Part shown: piece by piece, positions 1-12,290 of the stretch
How positions within the stretch are numbered: position 1 is the first letter of the stretch
How the letters are laid out: each line of letters starts with the position of its first letter
NCBI GenBank assembly: GCA_964017155.1
Contig: OZ024857.1
Location: forward strand, 15,628,915-15,692,914
From: Oasisia sp. SBJ-2009
Taxonomy: Eukaryota; Annelida; Polychaeta; Sabellida; Siboglinidae
Direction: 5' to 3'
DNA: 64,000 bases
Notes under the pieces: model-generated
The model's database searches: none
The model's input: the letters and a program-made list of their open reading frames with translations, nothing else
What the model was told of the DNA's origin: nothing
Position numbers and translations under genes: made by a program

Positions 1-857
1 CCTGTTCTATTTTTAGATGGTTCACCGCGTGTTGTTCAGCTGTAATAAGCCTGTTTGTTTACAGACGCCTGTCACGCAGAAACAACACACGCATCTTGCG
101 CACACCCGCATACGTGCTGCCGATTACGTCAGTGCGAGCCAACAAGTAGACCTATTGTGTATTGTCAATGTATGTCAACAAACGAACAAACTAAAAACAA
201 ACAGTACATCACTTTATCAGTTTTATTAATTACAAAGATATACATCGCATTGTGAGAAAGACACTGTCGGCAATCATCCAGTCATTTAGATTGGATAAAA
301 TCGTAAAAGTGGTATCTGGTTAAAATTACTGACAGTTGAAGACGGCGGCTAAGCCATGGAAAGAATCTGCAAGCCGGCCAGGCGCACCCCAACCCCTGTC
401 GGAGAGGACATATGTGATTATACCCAGTGCTTCAACAGCGAAAAAAGTGTATAGGGTACCCTGGGGCAAAACGGCCCCTGGGGGTAATACCCCCCCGTCT
501 TATCTGCCAAACGAGTGAAGACAAACTAACGTTGAATAGTGGAACATGATGGTGCTACCTAGCAAATACTCTTAGCGACCACAAGGCCATACGCTACCAA
601 AAGTAAGTTCACAAACCTTTTGTAAAGGTTTGCATACCCTGAGGTATAATAATCACTCTTCGGGCAAATCGATGCTAACATGTTCACCGTGTGATGATAA
701 GCCAGCGACTGGTACTAATGCACTCGCATCTATACATGTTTTCAATGACTCATCGAAATGGGAGCGATATTAAAAGATTCCATGTGATGGTGAAAAAGAC
801 AGCACTGTTGTGTATGGGGTAAGACGGCCCTGTTAGAACGGGGCAAAACGGTCCCTT

Positions 858-909
858 GAGCCATCTTGCCCCGCCATGAAGTAGAGCCATCTTGCCCCGC
901 CATGAAGTA
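858..909 (+). repeat. 26-bp perfect tandem duplication
   Basis: A 26-base unit starting GAGCCATCTTGCCCCGCCAT occurs twice in a row (858-883 and 884-909). Related GGGGCAAAACGG words occur at about 464 and 842. This lies in the part of U0 that does not align with U1 or U2, so it may belong to an unidentified inserted element. Confidence 0.8.
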
Positions 910-1913
910 CGAATATGGTGTGTAAACGCAATAAAGCTGTGATCGATGTATTTATAGCATACACAATATTTGAAATAAAAAGGTGAAAGAAAGTCGACGA
1001 AAGCAGCGATGAAGAGGAATGGCCTTGTTTTGCATGGTGTGCGGAGAACCATTCAGTCGGCCACGATATGTCTGGGTTCAATTCCAAGAATGCTAGAATT
1101 GGTCTCACAGTGAGTGCACACTAGGGCTCCCGTGTTTCGTGTGTCCCAACCGCGAGTCAGGTTGTGATTAGACAGTAGAGTGTCTGCATGCCATTCGTTA
1201 ATATATATATAATATGTTAATGATTTTTTTCCCATTGGAGGCCATAATAACGTTTTGTCGATTATAAAGAAATTGTACCAGAGAAATGTTATGTTAAGTT
1301 ATGCTCATCGCATTTCGCCAAAATCACATACCTCTAGCTCTTTTGAAATGCAAGCATGTGCGTTGCCCGTCAATATTAATTAAATTTACCACGTATTTCT
1401 GCATCCGCAGGGTCGTATATGAAAAGGTTAAAAATCGCTATGGTCATTACAGACTGCCTAACATGCGTCATTACATTGCAGATACATCGTAGCAATTAAT
1501 ATACAGGTGTGTCTGCTTTATTGTACTCATTTAACTTCACAATGGCTATTCAAAATGTTAAGTAACACCATTCTTTTGGGTAGGCCTAACACTTTCACAA
1601 GAGTCAGACCAGGAAGTCTAAATCTCTTCTGACCCCTCGTCGTAGTCGGTCAATGGGGTGCAACCATGTCACGGTGCCCGACATTGGCTCAATGCTATTT
1701 CCAAACATATTTTGGTGACAGTTACTTATTTATTCCAATATGTGATTAAATAAACTTTTTATGGGCAAGGGGAAATTATAAGACGATCGAGGGATCACAC
1801 TGTTCCTGTCGTCGCGTGTCTACACTGAGCTGCCGATGTGATGCTCTGTTGGGGTGAAGTAATTCCGCTGTGACACATCGCAAATAGTCAGCGGGCCTTG
1901 TCGCCAGCCAGCT

Positions 1914-1921
1914 ATGACGGA
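1914..1921 (+). repeat. Left target-site duplication, ATGACGGA
   Basis: Eight bases repeated exactly at 3622-3629, on either side of the 1700-bp hAT-like element. Confidence 0.88.
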
Positions 1922-1988
1922 CAGGGGCGTCGATCCAGTTTTAAAAGTGGGGGGGACGGGGGACCAATTTATATACACATATGTATGC

Positions 1989-1990
<2 letters not shown>

Positions 1991-2032
<42 letters not shown>

Positions 2033-2118
2033 TGTCATATAATATATAATATATATTATAATATATCATATATATTATAATATATTATATATATATTATA
2101 GTATATATATATATGTAC

Positions 2119-2151
<33 letters not shown>

Positions 2152-2160
2152 CACATTATA

Positions 2161-2245
<85 letters not shown>

Positions 2246-2252
2246 ATATATA
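1991..2252. repeat. AT-rich microsatellite block inside the hAT-like element
   Basis: Mostly (AT)n and (TATATAT)n with short interruptions. Long Tyr/Ile-alternating translations across it are simple-repeat artefacts. Confidence 0.9.
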
Positions 2253-2478
2253 TGACCCGAAATATACATAAGTATTTGTTTTCAATACAAAACCTAATTA
2301 ATTGTTGGTCTGGTGCTAATTCTAAACTAAGAAAGCCTTTATGTTATGCTATTTATAATAATTATGTTGGAAACATATATTTGGCCTACCCCAATCACTG
2401 AACAGTTGGGGGTAGACTTTGGACCCAACACTGCTTGCCTGATTCGTAGAGTGACAAGATGGAGAGCTTACAGGGGTG

Positions 2479-3621
2479 CCTGTGTAGGACTTCCCAATCC
2501 TACCGTTTGGCAAAGAAATTTGTCATCACTAAAATTAGATCAAATTACACAAAGTGCATAAATCCTCTGGTTCCGCCGTAGGCGATATAAATATCCACCA
2601 GGGCTACCAGGCTGCAATCCAAGGGGTGACAGGGCAAACAAAAATTAATAATCTATTAGGTGCGTAATGGCTATATATCAATCCAAGGGTGCAAAATGAC
2701 AGAGCCCGGCATGATGAATATTTACTGGACTTATATCAAGTTGTGGGCTGCTGCCAAACAAGCAATTTATTTTATTATTAATTTGACTACTAGACCGATG
2801 TAGGGTTTTTAAGAGAGGGGAGTGATTAATCTCGCTATATATGCCTATTAATTTGTTTTATGAATTAAAAAGTATGAGGACATTTTCTACGCTGACCCCT
2901 CAGGCCGTGGGGTGGTCAGCGTCCCCCTCGTCCCCCACTGATCGTCGCCCATGCTGTGCCTGTGTAGAACTTCCCAATCCAATATTTTGGCCAAGAAATG
3001 TTTCATTACTCAAATGGGAATATGTTACACAAAGTGCAGGAATCCGCCACTTCTGTCGTAGGCGATGAACATCAAGCAGGCGAGGGGTGAAAGTGCAACA
3101 CAAATTTCATCATTTAAATACAAAGTTGATAGAGCCCGGCAGCGGCTTACATTTTTGCGGTAGTCATAAACTTTCCGATTGGCCTTTCTGCGTATACGCA
3201 ACAAATTAAAAATCATCAATGTGCAGCGAAATAACAAAGCATTTTTGGTATAAATGCCACACGCTGTTCGATAACTCTCCTGTGATGACACTGTGAAGAG
3301 TTGTCTAAACTTTCGTTTAATACATTAAAATATTACGTTTGTTAAAATAACTACCACGGATTATGGCGTATAGCAAAACATGCCTCAAAACTTGTTTACC
3401 TATTGTTAATTTGCGATAAATAACTTTGCTGAACTTCATATCGCGAGTTTATTGTCTAGCTAGTCCTATGTAGCGACTTTTAAGAGAGAGGAGTGTAGAG
3501 TCAGGCTATATTCTGAACTGAAAAATGGGGGGGGACAATTCCTATGCTGTCCCCCCCCTCCCTGAAAAGTGGGGGGACGCGTCCCCCCCCCCCCCCCGTC
3601 CCCCACCGATCGACGCCCATG
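2479..3621 (+). repeat. Internally duplicated right half of the hAT-like element
   Basis: A segment starting GCCTGTGTAGGACTTCCCAA (about 2479) recurs diverged at about 2957. A second motif set (TTTTTAAGAGAGGGGAGTG ... CCCCACTGATCGTCGCCCATG, about 2805-2952) recurs at about 3477-3621, where it forms the real terminus. The internal 2933-2952 sequence is therefore a fossil terminus buried in the element, as expected after a nested or end-duplicated transposition. Confidence 0.75.
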
Positions 3622-3629
3622 ATGACGGA
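3622..3629 (+). repeat. Right target-site duplication, ATGACGGA
   Basis: The second copy of the 8-bp duplication. The sequence then continues as GATATAGCC-type unit sequence shared with 19745 onward. Confidence 0.88.
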
Positions 3630-3767
3630 TATAGCCACACTCTCAATCTGTTTCTCGTCCGACACTTGCTTATAAAATATGGCTGCTTAGAAGTGTTCGT
3701 GATTGTCATTGTAACAACTGGCTGCGGGAAACAATGGGCTTCCCAACCACCGACATACTGAACTGGT

Positions 3768-3866
3768 CCGATGTGGCGTCTTCGTCGTCAACAATCTGCA
3801 ACCCAAACCGAAAAAGAAAGAAGTCTCAATCGCCACACGGAAGATCGTCGGCCATCTTGAAGTATT
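3768..3866 (-). promoter_or_regulatory. Shared ~95-bp module with ETS- and YY1-like motifs, copy 1
   Basis: Contains CACACGGAAGATCGTCGGCC followed by ATCTTGAAG. On the minus strand this is CAAGATGGCC (YY1-like, with an ATG) next to CTTCCG (ETS-like). The same module occurs at 17318, 19888 and 29408, at about 90% identity by eye. Juxtaposed YY1 and ETS motifs are typical of TATA-less promoters. The ORF from this ATG is only nine codons. Promoter activity is inferred. Confidence 0.4.
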
Positions 3867-4169
3867 GCATGCATGTGGTGGTGAACCATCTCATATGCTT
3901 GTTTGGCCCGATTATGGTGATAACTGCCAACAAATTATTATTATCTAGCAGCTTATAAAGTATTGTATAGTTTATTTTTATAAGTTGTTCGATAACAAAT
4001 AGTTTCAATGATATCTAATAGAGCGATCGTCTCATCTTTAATCATTTGAATTTTCGATGGGAGTACCTGAACGCACTAACTATGCATACATTTTCGTAAC
4101 TGATCTATTTAAAGGCTATTTTGGGTAAAATAGCGCAGTTGTAATAATATGTGTGCACAATTTATTATA

Positions 4170-4365
<196 letters not shown>

Positions 4366-5342
4366 CGCATGGTTATATCAGCGTTCGGCGTGTTTGTAAA
4401 CACGATCCGTTTGAATGAGTGTGGTGTGAACAGATGCGGCCGGCCGAAACAAGAGACAACTTGCTGCGCTGATCGAAGCGACATCGGTCGCTGGCGCTCC
4501 AGTACATGCATGTTGCGTAATTTTGCACCGGGCGACGGTCAAGGGGCGTGGCAGAGACTGGCTGTCCACGCACGTGTGACTGTCTGTCGAACGATCGTGG
4601 GATGTGCCGATTATGTTGCGGGGAGCAAGTCAAACTCGAAATAAGCGCATTTAACATGTTCTAAGCTGATACAGTTCTAAGCAATGGTTTAATTTGAAAG
4701 AAATGAGATTACTAATAACATTGAAAGTCTTCGAAAAAGCATCGATTGACGGTTTGTCTCTCCGACTAGATTACACGGACGTGAACCAGCACCATGACAT
4801 TTAAGGTGGGTAAAGGCGGAGCAGAACTACATACTCTTTAAGGTGTATACCCAGCCAATACACTGCTAAGAAGGTCCACTTGACTCTATGCTCTTTAATT
4901 AATTGCATAACTTGTTTGACAGATAGAGATTATATTTTATTTCTAATATCTACAATATTAATACCTGCGTCAGCAAATGGGTTTAATAGTGCTTTTCTTT
5001 TCAAAGCCACGGGCTTACTGTTTCAAAGAAATGGATATGCCATTGTTTTCTATTTTTCCACCTTTTTTAATTGTTTGATAGTGAGGTAAGACCCCCTATG
5101 TACCAAATGGAGCCGCACAGCACAGATTGCAGGGTGATACTTTAAAAGTTGACACATTTTTCTGAGGAATTGATACTGCGCTATATAAGAAGTTACCTTT
5201 ACTTTTTGTTAACTGAACACCCACGCCAACGTCTAAGCCACACACTAAAGGTTTTCCATTTTTGAGAATGGCGAACTGTTATCCCCACATATCGCTCCAC
5301 CCAGGCAGGCAAAACTGTCTCTTTGCTTAAGCTTCTTCCCAT

Positions 5343-5492
5343 CCAGGAGCCGTATTCATGTCGAGCAGATAAACTACCCAGAGATAAATGACGTAACCGC
5401 CGATAGGAGTACAGAATCATGTGCCGTTATCCGGCGGTGAGGGTTATTCCGGGTAGGAAGGCTTAACCGGGCGACGTGAATACGGCTCCTGG
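5343..5492. mobile_element. 150-bp MITE-like inverted-repeat element (U1 copy)
   Basis: Begins CCAGGAGCCGTATTCATGTCG and ends with the near-perfect inverted complement (CGACGTGAATACGGCTCCTGG), giving about 20-bp terminal inverted repeats around a GC-richer core. It is the same length at 21722-21871 in U2. The superfamily is unclear because no convincing target duplication is visible. The open frame across it on the minus strand is not a gene. Confidence 0.65.
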
Positions 5493-5519
5493 TATATGTA
5501 TAGCTCTTTCCTTCTATAT

Positions 5520-6110
5520 CCCACTCACATTACCTCCGTCTTAACCAAGCGTACTCTCAATCCATGTATGCTGAAAATATATTTCCACTCTATCAACTGT
5601 TATTGGAGATTTGCTTCCCCATCCTCTACCACTACCAGGCCACCTGCGTACAATAGTTTTTGGAGTATGGCTTTTATACAAATCTTTCTGCTTATCAGTT
5701 CCACCACAGCGATAAACAACAATGGGCTGAAGGCGCTCCCCTGTGTCAGGCCAACATTTACTTTGGACTCTCCTGACACTCCCGGTCCACACAGCTCCCT
5801 GCTCTTCGTGTCTCCTCCACCAATCTTCCACCACTCTGACCTCCCCCTGGGACCCCCATCCACATCAGTGTTCCCATTGTCATTTCTCTTGGGATTTTAG
5901 CATAGGCCTTCTCCAGGACTATATGAATCTAATTGCCATATCCTGCTGTTCTTCCAGTTTCTTCTCAACTAGCTACCTCAGGGCAAACATCCCATCCGTT
6001 GTTCCTCTTCCTTTTCTAATCTCCAGCTGTTCTTCAACGATTCCCCTTACACTACTGCTCTTGTTCTGCCATCCACGATTCTTTCCAGCAACATATGCCT
6101 TAGCAACGTA
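5520..6110 (-). pseudogene. LINE reverse-transcriptase relic (U1)
   Basis: The minus-strand translation carries a non-LTR RT core. Upstream pieces read IVDGRTRAVV and EEQLEIRKGRGTTDGMF. Next comes the conserved GLTQGSAFSPLLFIAVVELI segment (around 5745-5685). The catalytic box is degraded to YAGGLVVVEDGEANL, where active elements have YADD, and it ends with GLRVRLVKTEVM-like residues at about 5530. Several frameshifts and stops break it, and neither the endonuclease nor the C-terminal domain is attached. It is dead, predates the segmental duplication (U2 has the same relic) and is only useful as an alignment landmark. Confidence 0.8.
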
Positions 6111-6448
6111 GTGCCTCTATTTTTCCTGGGCCATGCACATCTCCGTTTCTTTTCTATATTCGGACTATCAGCCCCAGTATGCATTCCTCTGTGAACTTCC
6201 CCTCTCTCTTGCAGGTGTTCAGCAATTGTTTTTGTCGATCATATTCCAACTCGCTCAGCCACCGCCAGCATCTCTACTCGCACTTCATCAATGCCTGTTT
6301 ATCTTTCCGACTAGGCCTACACGATAAACAGTAAGAATGGCTCAGGCTGTGACAAGTTTCATAAAGTTTGCATTACCTCCCACCCCTGTAAACCATTTAC
6401 TGCGAAGCATGTCCCTTGGGAAGATGTAATTTATTTATTTTCAACCAC

Positions 6449-6822
<374 letters not shown>

Positions 6823-6823
6823 T

Positions 6824-6891
6824 TCAACACACACACCCACACACACACACCCACACACACACACACACCCACACACACCCACACACACCCA

Positions 6892-6924
<33 letters not shown>

Positions 6925-6956
6925 CACACTGCCTGGCCGCCCCTGTCCCCCCCCCC

Positions 6957-7025
<69 letters not shown>

Positions 7026-7049
7026 ACCTGTCCCTGTCCCTGTCCTATT

Positions 7050-7112
<63 letters not shown>

Positions 7113-7211
7113 CTCCCTGTCCCTCTCCCTCTCCCTCTCCCTCTCCCTCTCCCTCTCCCTCTCCCTCTCCCTCTCCCTCTCCCTCTCCCTCTCCCTCTCC
7201 CTCTCCCTCTC
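6824..7211 (+). repeat. (CA)n, then (CCTGTC)n and (CCCTCT)n arrays
   Basis: CA-rich tract to about 6922, a GCCTGGCCGCCCCTGTCC linker, then hexamer CCTGTC repeats to about 7115 and CCCTCT repeats to about 7211. A 28-bp direct repeat containing TTTAATCGCTACTATTTCCC follows at 7212-7267. U2 has a shorter version (23280-23392) and a single copy of the 28-mer. Confidence 0.95.
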
Positions 7212-8608
7212 CCTCACTTTGTTTAATCGCTACTATTTCCCTCACTTTGTTTAATCGCTACTATTTCCCTTATCACTTTCCCTCTACACCCCCCTTCCTC
7301 CATACTTTCATCCACCAATCCTTTTCACCCCTCCCATCATTCTAATTAAGCCGTAATTCAGAACGGTCATGGGTATTTGCACATTCGACAAGAAGAATGA
7401 AGTGCAAGGCAACCTGGTTTTGTCCGTCGGTAATACCTGACATGTTTCATTGTCAATTAACACAGACAATGCAAAGCTTCACTACCGTGGACATTCTTAG
7501 CCTGACGTGCGGCCTCCGACAATGGTATGTTCTTGGTCCCGCGCAAGAACGCACACATTGACACGTATGATTAGTAACCTCTGTCGCGTTGCACCTGAGA
7601 GTTGCTACAAACAAATGATGACTTAAGCGTTCGATCGAAAGCATGGATTCGTCGAAGTGCAGTTGTATTCGAAATGCAGTTCTTCTAATTTTCAGTACAA
7701 GACCAACTTGACGTGTTGATGGATGGTTCGTGTTGGGTCGGGTGCAGCGGATTATATAATACTCAGCAAACGATACACATTTGACGCTTTGACAGTTGTT
7801 CTCGAATGAGCGGCACATGTTGCAGATTGGGAGTCACCAAACATTGGGATATATAACTAGACGCCAAAAAAGAGAGCGACGACTGCTACAGACAATGACT
7901 TTAAGGTAGGTAGACTATGCAATATGCAACTATTGGTTGAACATCACATATATTGCCATGTGGTACAGTGTCGACATTCTAAATTAATCAATTCTAAAAT
8001 AGTCAAACGAGCACGCATACGGAAGACTAAAATTGTTATCATTATGCATAAATGTTAGCGTCACTCTACTGTGAATATAATTACGCAGATAACCCATTTC
8101 TCGTTAATCAAAATATTACTTGGGAACATATTTGATATGTAATGAATAGATGCACTTGCTGATTTGCGTCGATATAAATCGTAGGTAAGCATTGCATTTA
8201 TTTATTAAATAAAATAACAAATAACAAATAACTAATAGGTTTTAATCCACCTCGGTTTATTATCTTAAATTATGAATTCTCATATATCAATGCGAGTTAT
8301 ATTATTCACTGTAGGATGTACTGTATTATGTATCTGCGTTTAAAAATAATGCCTTATTTAATTTTATGAAGGAGAAAACGTCGGCGATGTGTGCGCCATA
8401 TTGTTGCCCAACTTCCGCTATAGAACCATGACTCTGCATAAGTCAACATTAATAATTATAGTTATGCATGTTAACATGTTTGATGTATCATATGATATAG
8501 TATGACATATAAGCAAAATTATATAGTAATGGTACAATATAAATAACGTCAGATGTATCAGCTTACGTGTCTTACAAGTTGACACCACAATTTCACCAGC
8601 TAAGGCTC

Positions 8609-8935
8609 GACATGGGTTTATAAGCAAACAAAATGGCTACCTTCATTGCAACTGAGTGTTTCGACCGCACGTGGCGGAAGGGGGTACCAGTGACGCTCAT
8701 CCTATGGAGGTCACAACCTGTCTGGCGCACAGGGGTTTGGGCCAGGTATTTCCCTCCCATAGGAACACTTCCGGCGGAAGTCGGTCAGTTGTGAGGGAGT
8801 AAGGATTGTGACCAACCGTGCCAGGGAACGTTATGAGGAGCAACCGATGAGGTATCTCTGGCCGAACTAGTTACATTAGATTGTACTACAGGCTATGTAC
8901 ACAGTGTCTCCCACTTCCTTATTCCCTCTTTTTTT
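8609..8935 (+). ncRNA. 327-bp near-invariant block, candidate Pol III transcript (U1 copy)
   Basis: From GACATGGGTTTATAAGC to the run of seven T's, U1 and the U2 copy (24734-25060) are equal in length and differ at one base by eye (8780 G, 24905 T). Flanking unit sequence differs at roughly 4%. A TATA-like TTTATAAG lies near the left edge and a T-run (Pol III terminator-like) ends the block, which would allow a transcript of about 285 nt. It also holds a 55-codon ORF starting AAAATGGCTACC and ending TGA near 8797, and a hairpin pairing CCTATGG with CCATAGG. I do not recognise it as U1-U6, 7SK, 7SL, RNase P or MRP. Recent local gene conversion is the main alternative. Confidence 0.3.
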
Positions 8936-9647
8936 CTTTTTCAAAGTTTTTCAAACAACAGACACATTGACTGTTATTTTAAAGGTGTATTGAATATTAA
9001 CTAAATTCAAGGCTTGTATAGTGTTCTATTCAAGTGTTTTAACAGTTTTTAATGTTCAACTTTAAAACATATTTTCTGTTGTTTTAATCGTACACAACAA
9101 CTCAGCTTCACGATAAGCTTTAGTTAATTTGTTGAACGTACGTAATTAGTAACTAGCTAAGATACACATTTTTTTACTATTTAAATATACTACTACAACT
9201 CTAATCGTCAGTAAATAAATAAATCGAACTATAATATATTAATAATAATACATTCAATGTATGAATAAATATTTGCGATCATTCAATGTTAAGATACTTA
9301 AAATGTGGTTACGTTTATTTATACATGTATATGTTATCTAGTATAACCTTTGGTTATAATATTTTCAATGAGATATTCATGAATGTTAAAATAATATTTT
9401 TCTTAATAATTAAGAAACACAGTAAATACAAATACTACTACCCAGTCAGTAGTATACTCGCGTACATTACCACCCTTTCATACGTGTACACAACACGTGA
9501 CAAAGTACATGCATCAGTAAAACAACTAACACCATGACACTGTATAACGAAAATATCGAAGATATCTTATACTTACATATTTTCATTATATAAGATTTTT
9601 TTTTTATTTGACCATTATTTCAAAACAATATTTATAAAATACTTAGA

Positions 9648-9743
9648 ACAATGCAAACATTAAAATTCTGTTTTAACACTAAAGCCCTGTCAATTGAACA
9701 ATGCAAACATTAAAATTCTGTTTTAACACTAAAGCCCTGTCAA
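9648..9743 (+). repeat. 50-bp tandem duplication, U1 only
   Basis: A 50-base unit containing ATGCAAACATTAAAATTCTG occurs twice with one or two changes. It lies in the 190-bp interval that is replaced by a LINE fragment in U2. Confidence 0.85.
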
Positions 9744-10338
9744 TGGTTTCTCTAAAGCATTTTGTTTACTTGCATAGTTTAGGGTAATGTCAGTTCAGTG
9801 TTGTGTGTGGCAGGTTCATACCCTGCTGGTGTTCCTTATGCAAACACTACATGTTGTGTGCACACACATTGATTCCATTTATTAAGTTTAGCTGGTTTTG
9901 TGATATTTTAGAAATGCAATTAACTACTTGTATACATAAGCAGGAATATGAATTATTTCTATGTAAATGTTGTGCATCTTGATTGCCAAACAAAGAGCGA
10001 TTAACACCCTACCCACACAAGTACAACGTGACACCTTCATGTGGGCTGTAGAAGAAGGCAGATAACATGTTCCTCGCTGGCAACATCATATGGCCAGCAT
10101 CAGAGTTCTACCAGGTTATCAAGTTACACAAGAATCATAACACTTGTAAAGGTTAGCGTAGAATATGTTGAGGACTGCAGTAGCGATATCAAAGTATCGT
10201 AGTTACAAGAAGTCAAGGATGTAAGTAATGCCCATATCCCAGTGGTAGACCATGTGCTGAAGAAACCTCATGTTTCAGATTACTGCTATGAGAAAAATGG
10301 AGACTTCAATCTGACATATATCATGATTGGCTAGCGAG

Positions 10339-10409
10339 AGAGAGAGACAGAGAGGCAGAGAGAGAGGTGGTATCCACAACAGAAGAGAGTACACTGGGTG
10401 AGTGTTGCT

Positions 10410-10460
<51 letters not shown>

Positions 10461-10780
10461 TTACAAAGCGAGCGAGAGAGGGATAGTGCACATGTCTGAA
10501 AAGTGACGGATAACATGGCTGAAAAAAGAGAGAGGGGGAGAGGTGGCATCCACAACAGAAGAGAGTAAAGTGGGTGAGAATGGCTGATGAGAGTGAGAGA
10601 GAGAGACAGAGAGAGATAGAGAGACTGAGAGAAAGAGAGACATACAGAGAGAGAGACAGAGAGACAGACAGAGAGAGAATGAGAGATCGAAAGAAAGAGA
10701 GGATAGTGTACATGTCTGAATAGTGACAGTGAACGTGGCTGAAGAGAGAGAGAGGGAGAGAGATAAAGAGATTTAATCAT
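10339..10780 (+). repeat. GA-rich microsatellite cluster (U1)
   Basis: (GA)n and (GAGACA)n tracts separated by near-duplicated linkers that carry TCCACAACAGAAGAGAGTA twice and CATGTCTGAA twice. The cluster itself therefore grew by tandem duplication. Ser/Leu-rich minus-strand ORFs are artefacts. Confidence 0.92.
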
Positions 10781-12059
10781 CACAACATTGATGTTGGCTA
10801 ATCAATAGAAGAAGAGAGAGCCAGATAATGAGGTAGAGAGATAGATACTGGTAGGTAATGAATGTTGGTGAAGAGAAAGAGTTGAAGAAATGTGGCACTG
10901 TTGTATGCATTAATTAATCTTTTTTGTATCTATAAAGTACTTAACTTACCATTTATGAAATGTTTTGACAATTATGTTCCACTCAATTTAAATCTTTCTT
11001 CCAAGGGAATGGAAATATTTGTGTAAATAGCACATCAACATTCACAGCGCAGTTTAGAGAATAAATATAAAACTACATGGTAATATGTTACTGTTGATCT
11101 AATTTATTAGTTACTCTATGTTACTTATAAATAACAAATATCCATATAAATGAAACCATGATCATGCATTCTTAAATCCCCTCAACCTTTATATAAAAAA
11201 AATTATATATATATACTCACCTGTGTATAATTCTAACTTCACTACACCCGCTAACTCTTCTAGCTGTTCAGCTATGCATTTATTTATGGGATCTAGACTG
11301 CCTTGGGAATGTAACATAGCAACAGGATGTCATGTTTATGATATAGTCGTTTTTATGGGTTCAACACACGTTAATGTTGTACTTTTACACACAAACCTAT
11401 ATTACTACAGTCACTACTCAACCACTGGCACATATTGCACACAGATGGTAAATAGTACGTAATATATACATTAGGCACATCCATGGTATGAAGCAGCCAC
11501 CACACATATTTTATACACATGTCAAAAGTTCAATAGAGAGGAAGGGAGAGAGAGGGAGAGAGAGACAATCCCTGAAAGCAGATAACCAGCATCAATAGAT
11601 AAGCAATACAACTTAAGTTGACCGCAAGTTAAAATGTAATAATGAAGTTAACACATTGAATGCTATTATTATATTTGCATGGAAAACAAGTTTTGTTTGT
11701 TCACATCAAATTTATGTTCACCTAGGTATCAGCATACATGGATGTTGGATTGTTAATGATTAATACATAAACACATATCAAACTGTTAATTTTATTATCT
11801 CAGTCCATAGCAATAAATATAAACAGAAAATTTGCTCACTTGTGACATGCATAAAACACTGGGCATAGTTTATCAACGTACACTATTATTGCTACCATCT
11901 TGTCACATCAACTGCAATAAGCAATGAATGACCTGTGGCAGCTCATATTATCTAGGGTTAACATGGTAACTCAATAAAAGAAATGTTTTGAAGTATGCTG
12001 TGCAAACTGTGGACAAACAATTTGTAACCAGTCACAAAAATAGTCATATATTTCAGTCG

Positions 12060-12290
12060 ACAGTTCAGCAGAATACAGACATGTCATCAAAATAAAGACA
12101 CCCCAACAAAATCAAGATAACCCACCAGAATATAGACAGCCCACCAGAATACAGATGACCCACCAGAATAAAGATAACCCACCAAAATATACAGCCCACC
12201 AGAACAAAGATAGCCTACCAGATTAAAGATAACCCACCAAAATATTCAGTCCACCAGAATAAAGACAACCCACTGAATCTCGTATCAAGT
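12060..12290 (+). repeat. Minisatellite of ~20-bp CCCACCAGAAT units (U1)
   Basis: About ten diverged units of the type ACCCACCAGAATAAAGATA. The matching U2 array is at about 28650-28855. In U2 the array runs straight into sequence that U1 has only at 16829, marking the deletion junction. Confidence 0.9.

Larger units (their letters stand above)
216..1921 (+). repeat. Decayed partial unit U0 of the tandem segmental duplication
   Basis: Two parts match the later units. About 216-450 matches 17415-17640 and 29505-29690 (shared run around CAGTTGAAGACGGCGG and GCCATGGAA). About 1225-1921 matches 18970-19747 and, up to about 1740, 30953-31530 (shared TTTTCCCATTGGAGGCCAT). The middle, about 450-1220, is unlike the equivalent part of U1 and must have been replaced or is too diverged to recognise. 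U0 ends exactly at a hAT-like insertion. Bases 1-215 hold nothing I can identify. Confidence 0.8.
1922..3621. mobile_element. Non-autonomous hAT-like DNA transposon
   Basis: The left end is CAGGGGCGTCGATC and the right end reads CATGGGCGTCGATC on the opposite strand (13 of 14 matching, TIR-like). The element is flanked by the direct repeat ATGACGGA at 1914-1921 and 3622-3629. The paralogous site at 19744-19751 has a single ATGACGGA and no insert, so the insertion is defined to the base. The 8-bp duplication and CAGGGGCG-type ends fit the hAT superfamily. No transposase ORF is present. The interior is an AT microsatellite plus two related copies of the right half, so it must have been mobilised in trans. 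G/C homopolymer runs lie just inside both ends. Confidence 0.88.

Noticed and set aside
5199..5420. 73-codon minus-strand ORF conserved in U2 (21578-21799)
   Set aside because: It runs across the MITE-like inverted repeat, and the differences between the copies are amino-acid changing.
7453..7818. 121-codon minus-strand ORF with several Cys
   Set aside because: In U2 the frame is broken and only 60 codons remain, with no known motif.
9286..9537. 83-codon hydrophobic ORF kept open in both units, with two 3-base indels
   Set aside because: Tempting because the indels keep frame, but all the substitutions I could list are non-synonymous and the sequence is AT-biased. A chance ORF is more likely.
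11223..11462. 79-codon ORF kept open in both units (matching 27834-28043)
   Set aside because: Nearly all differences between the copies change the amino acid, so there is no sign of selection on a protein.
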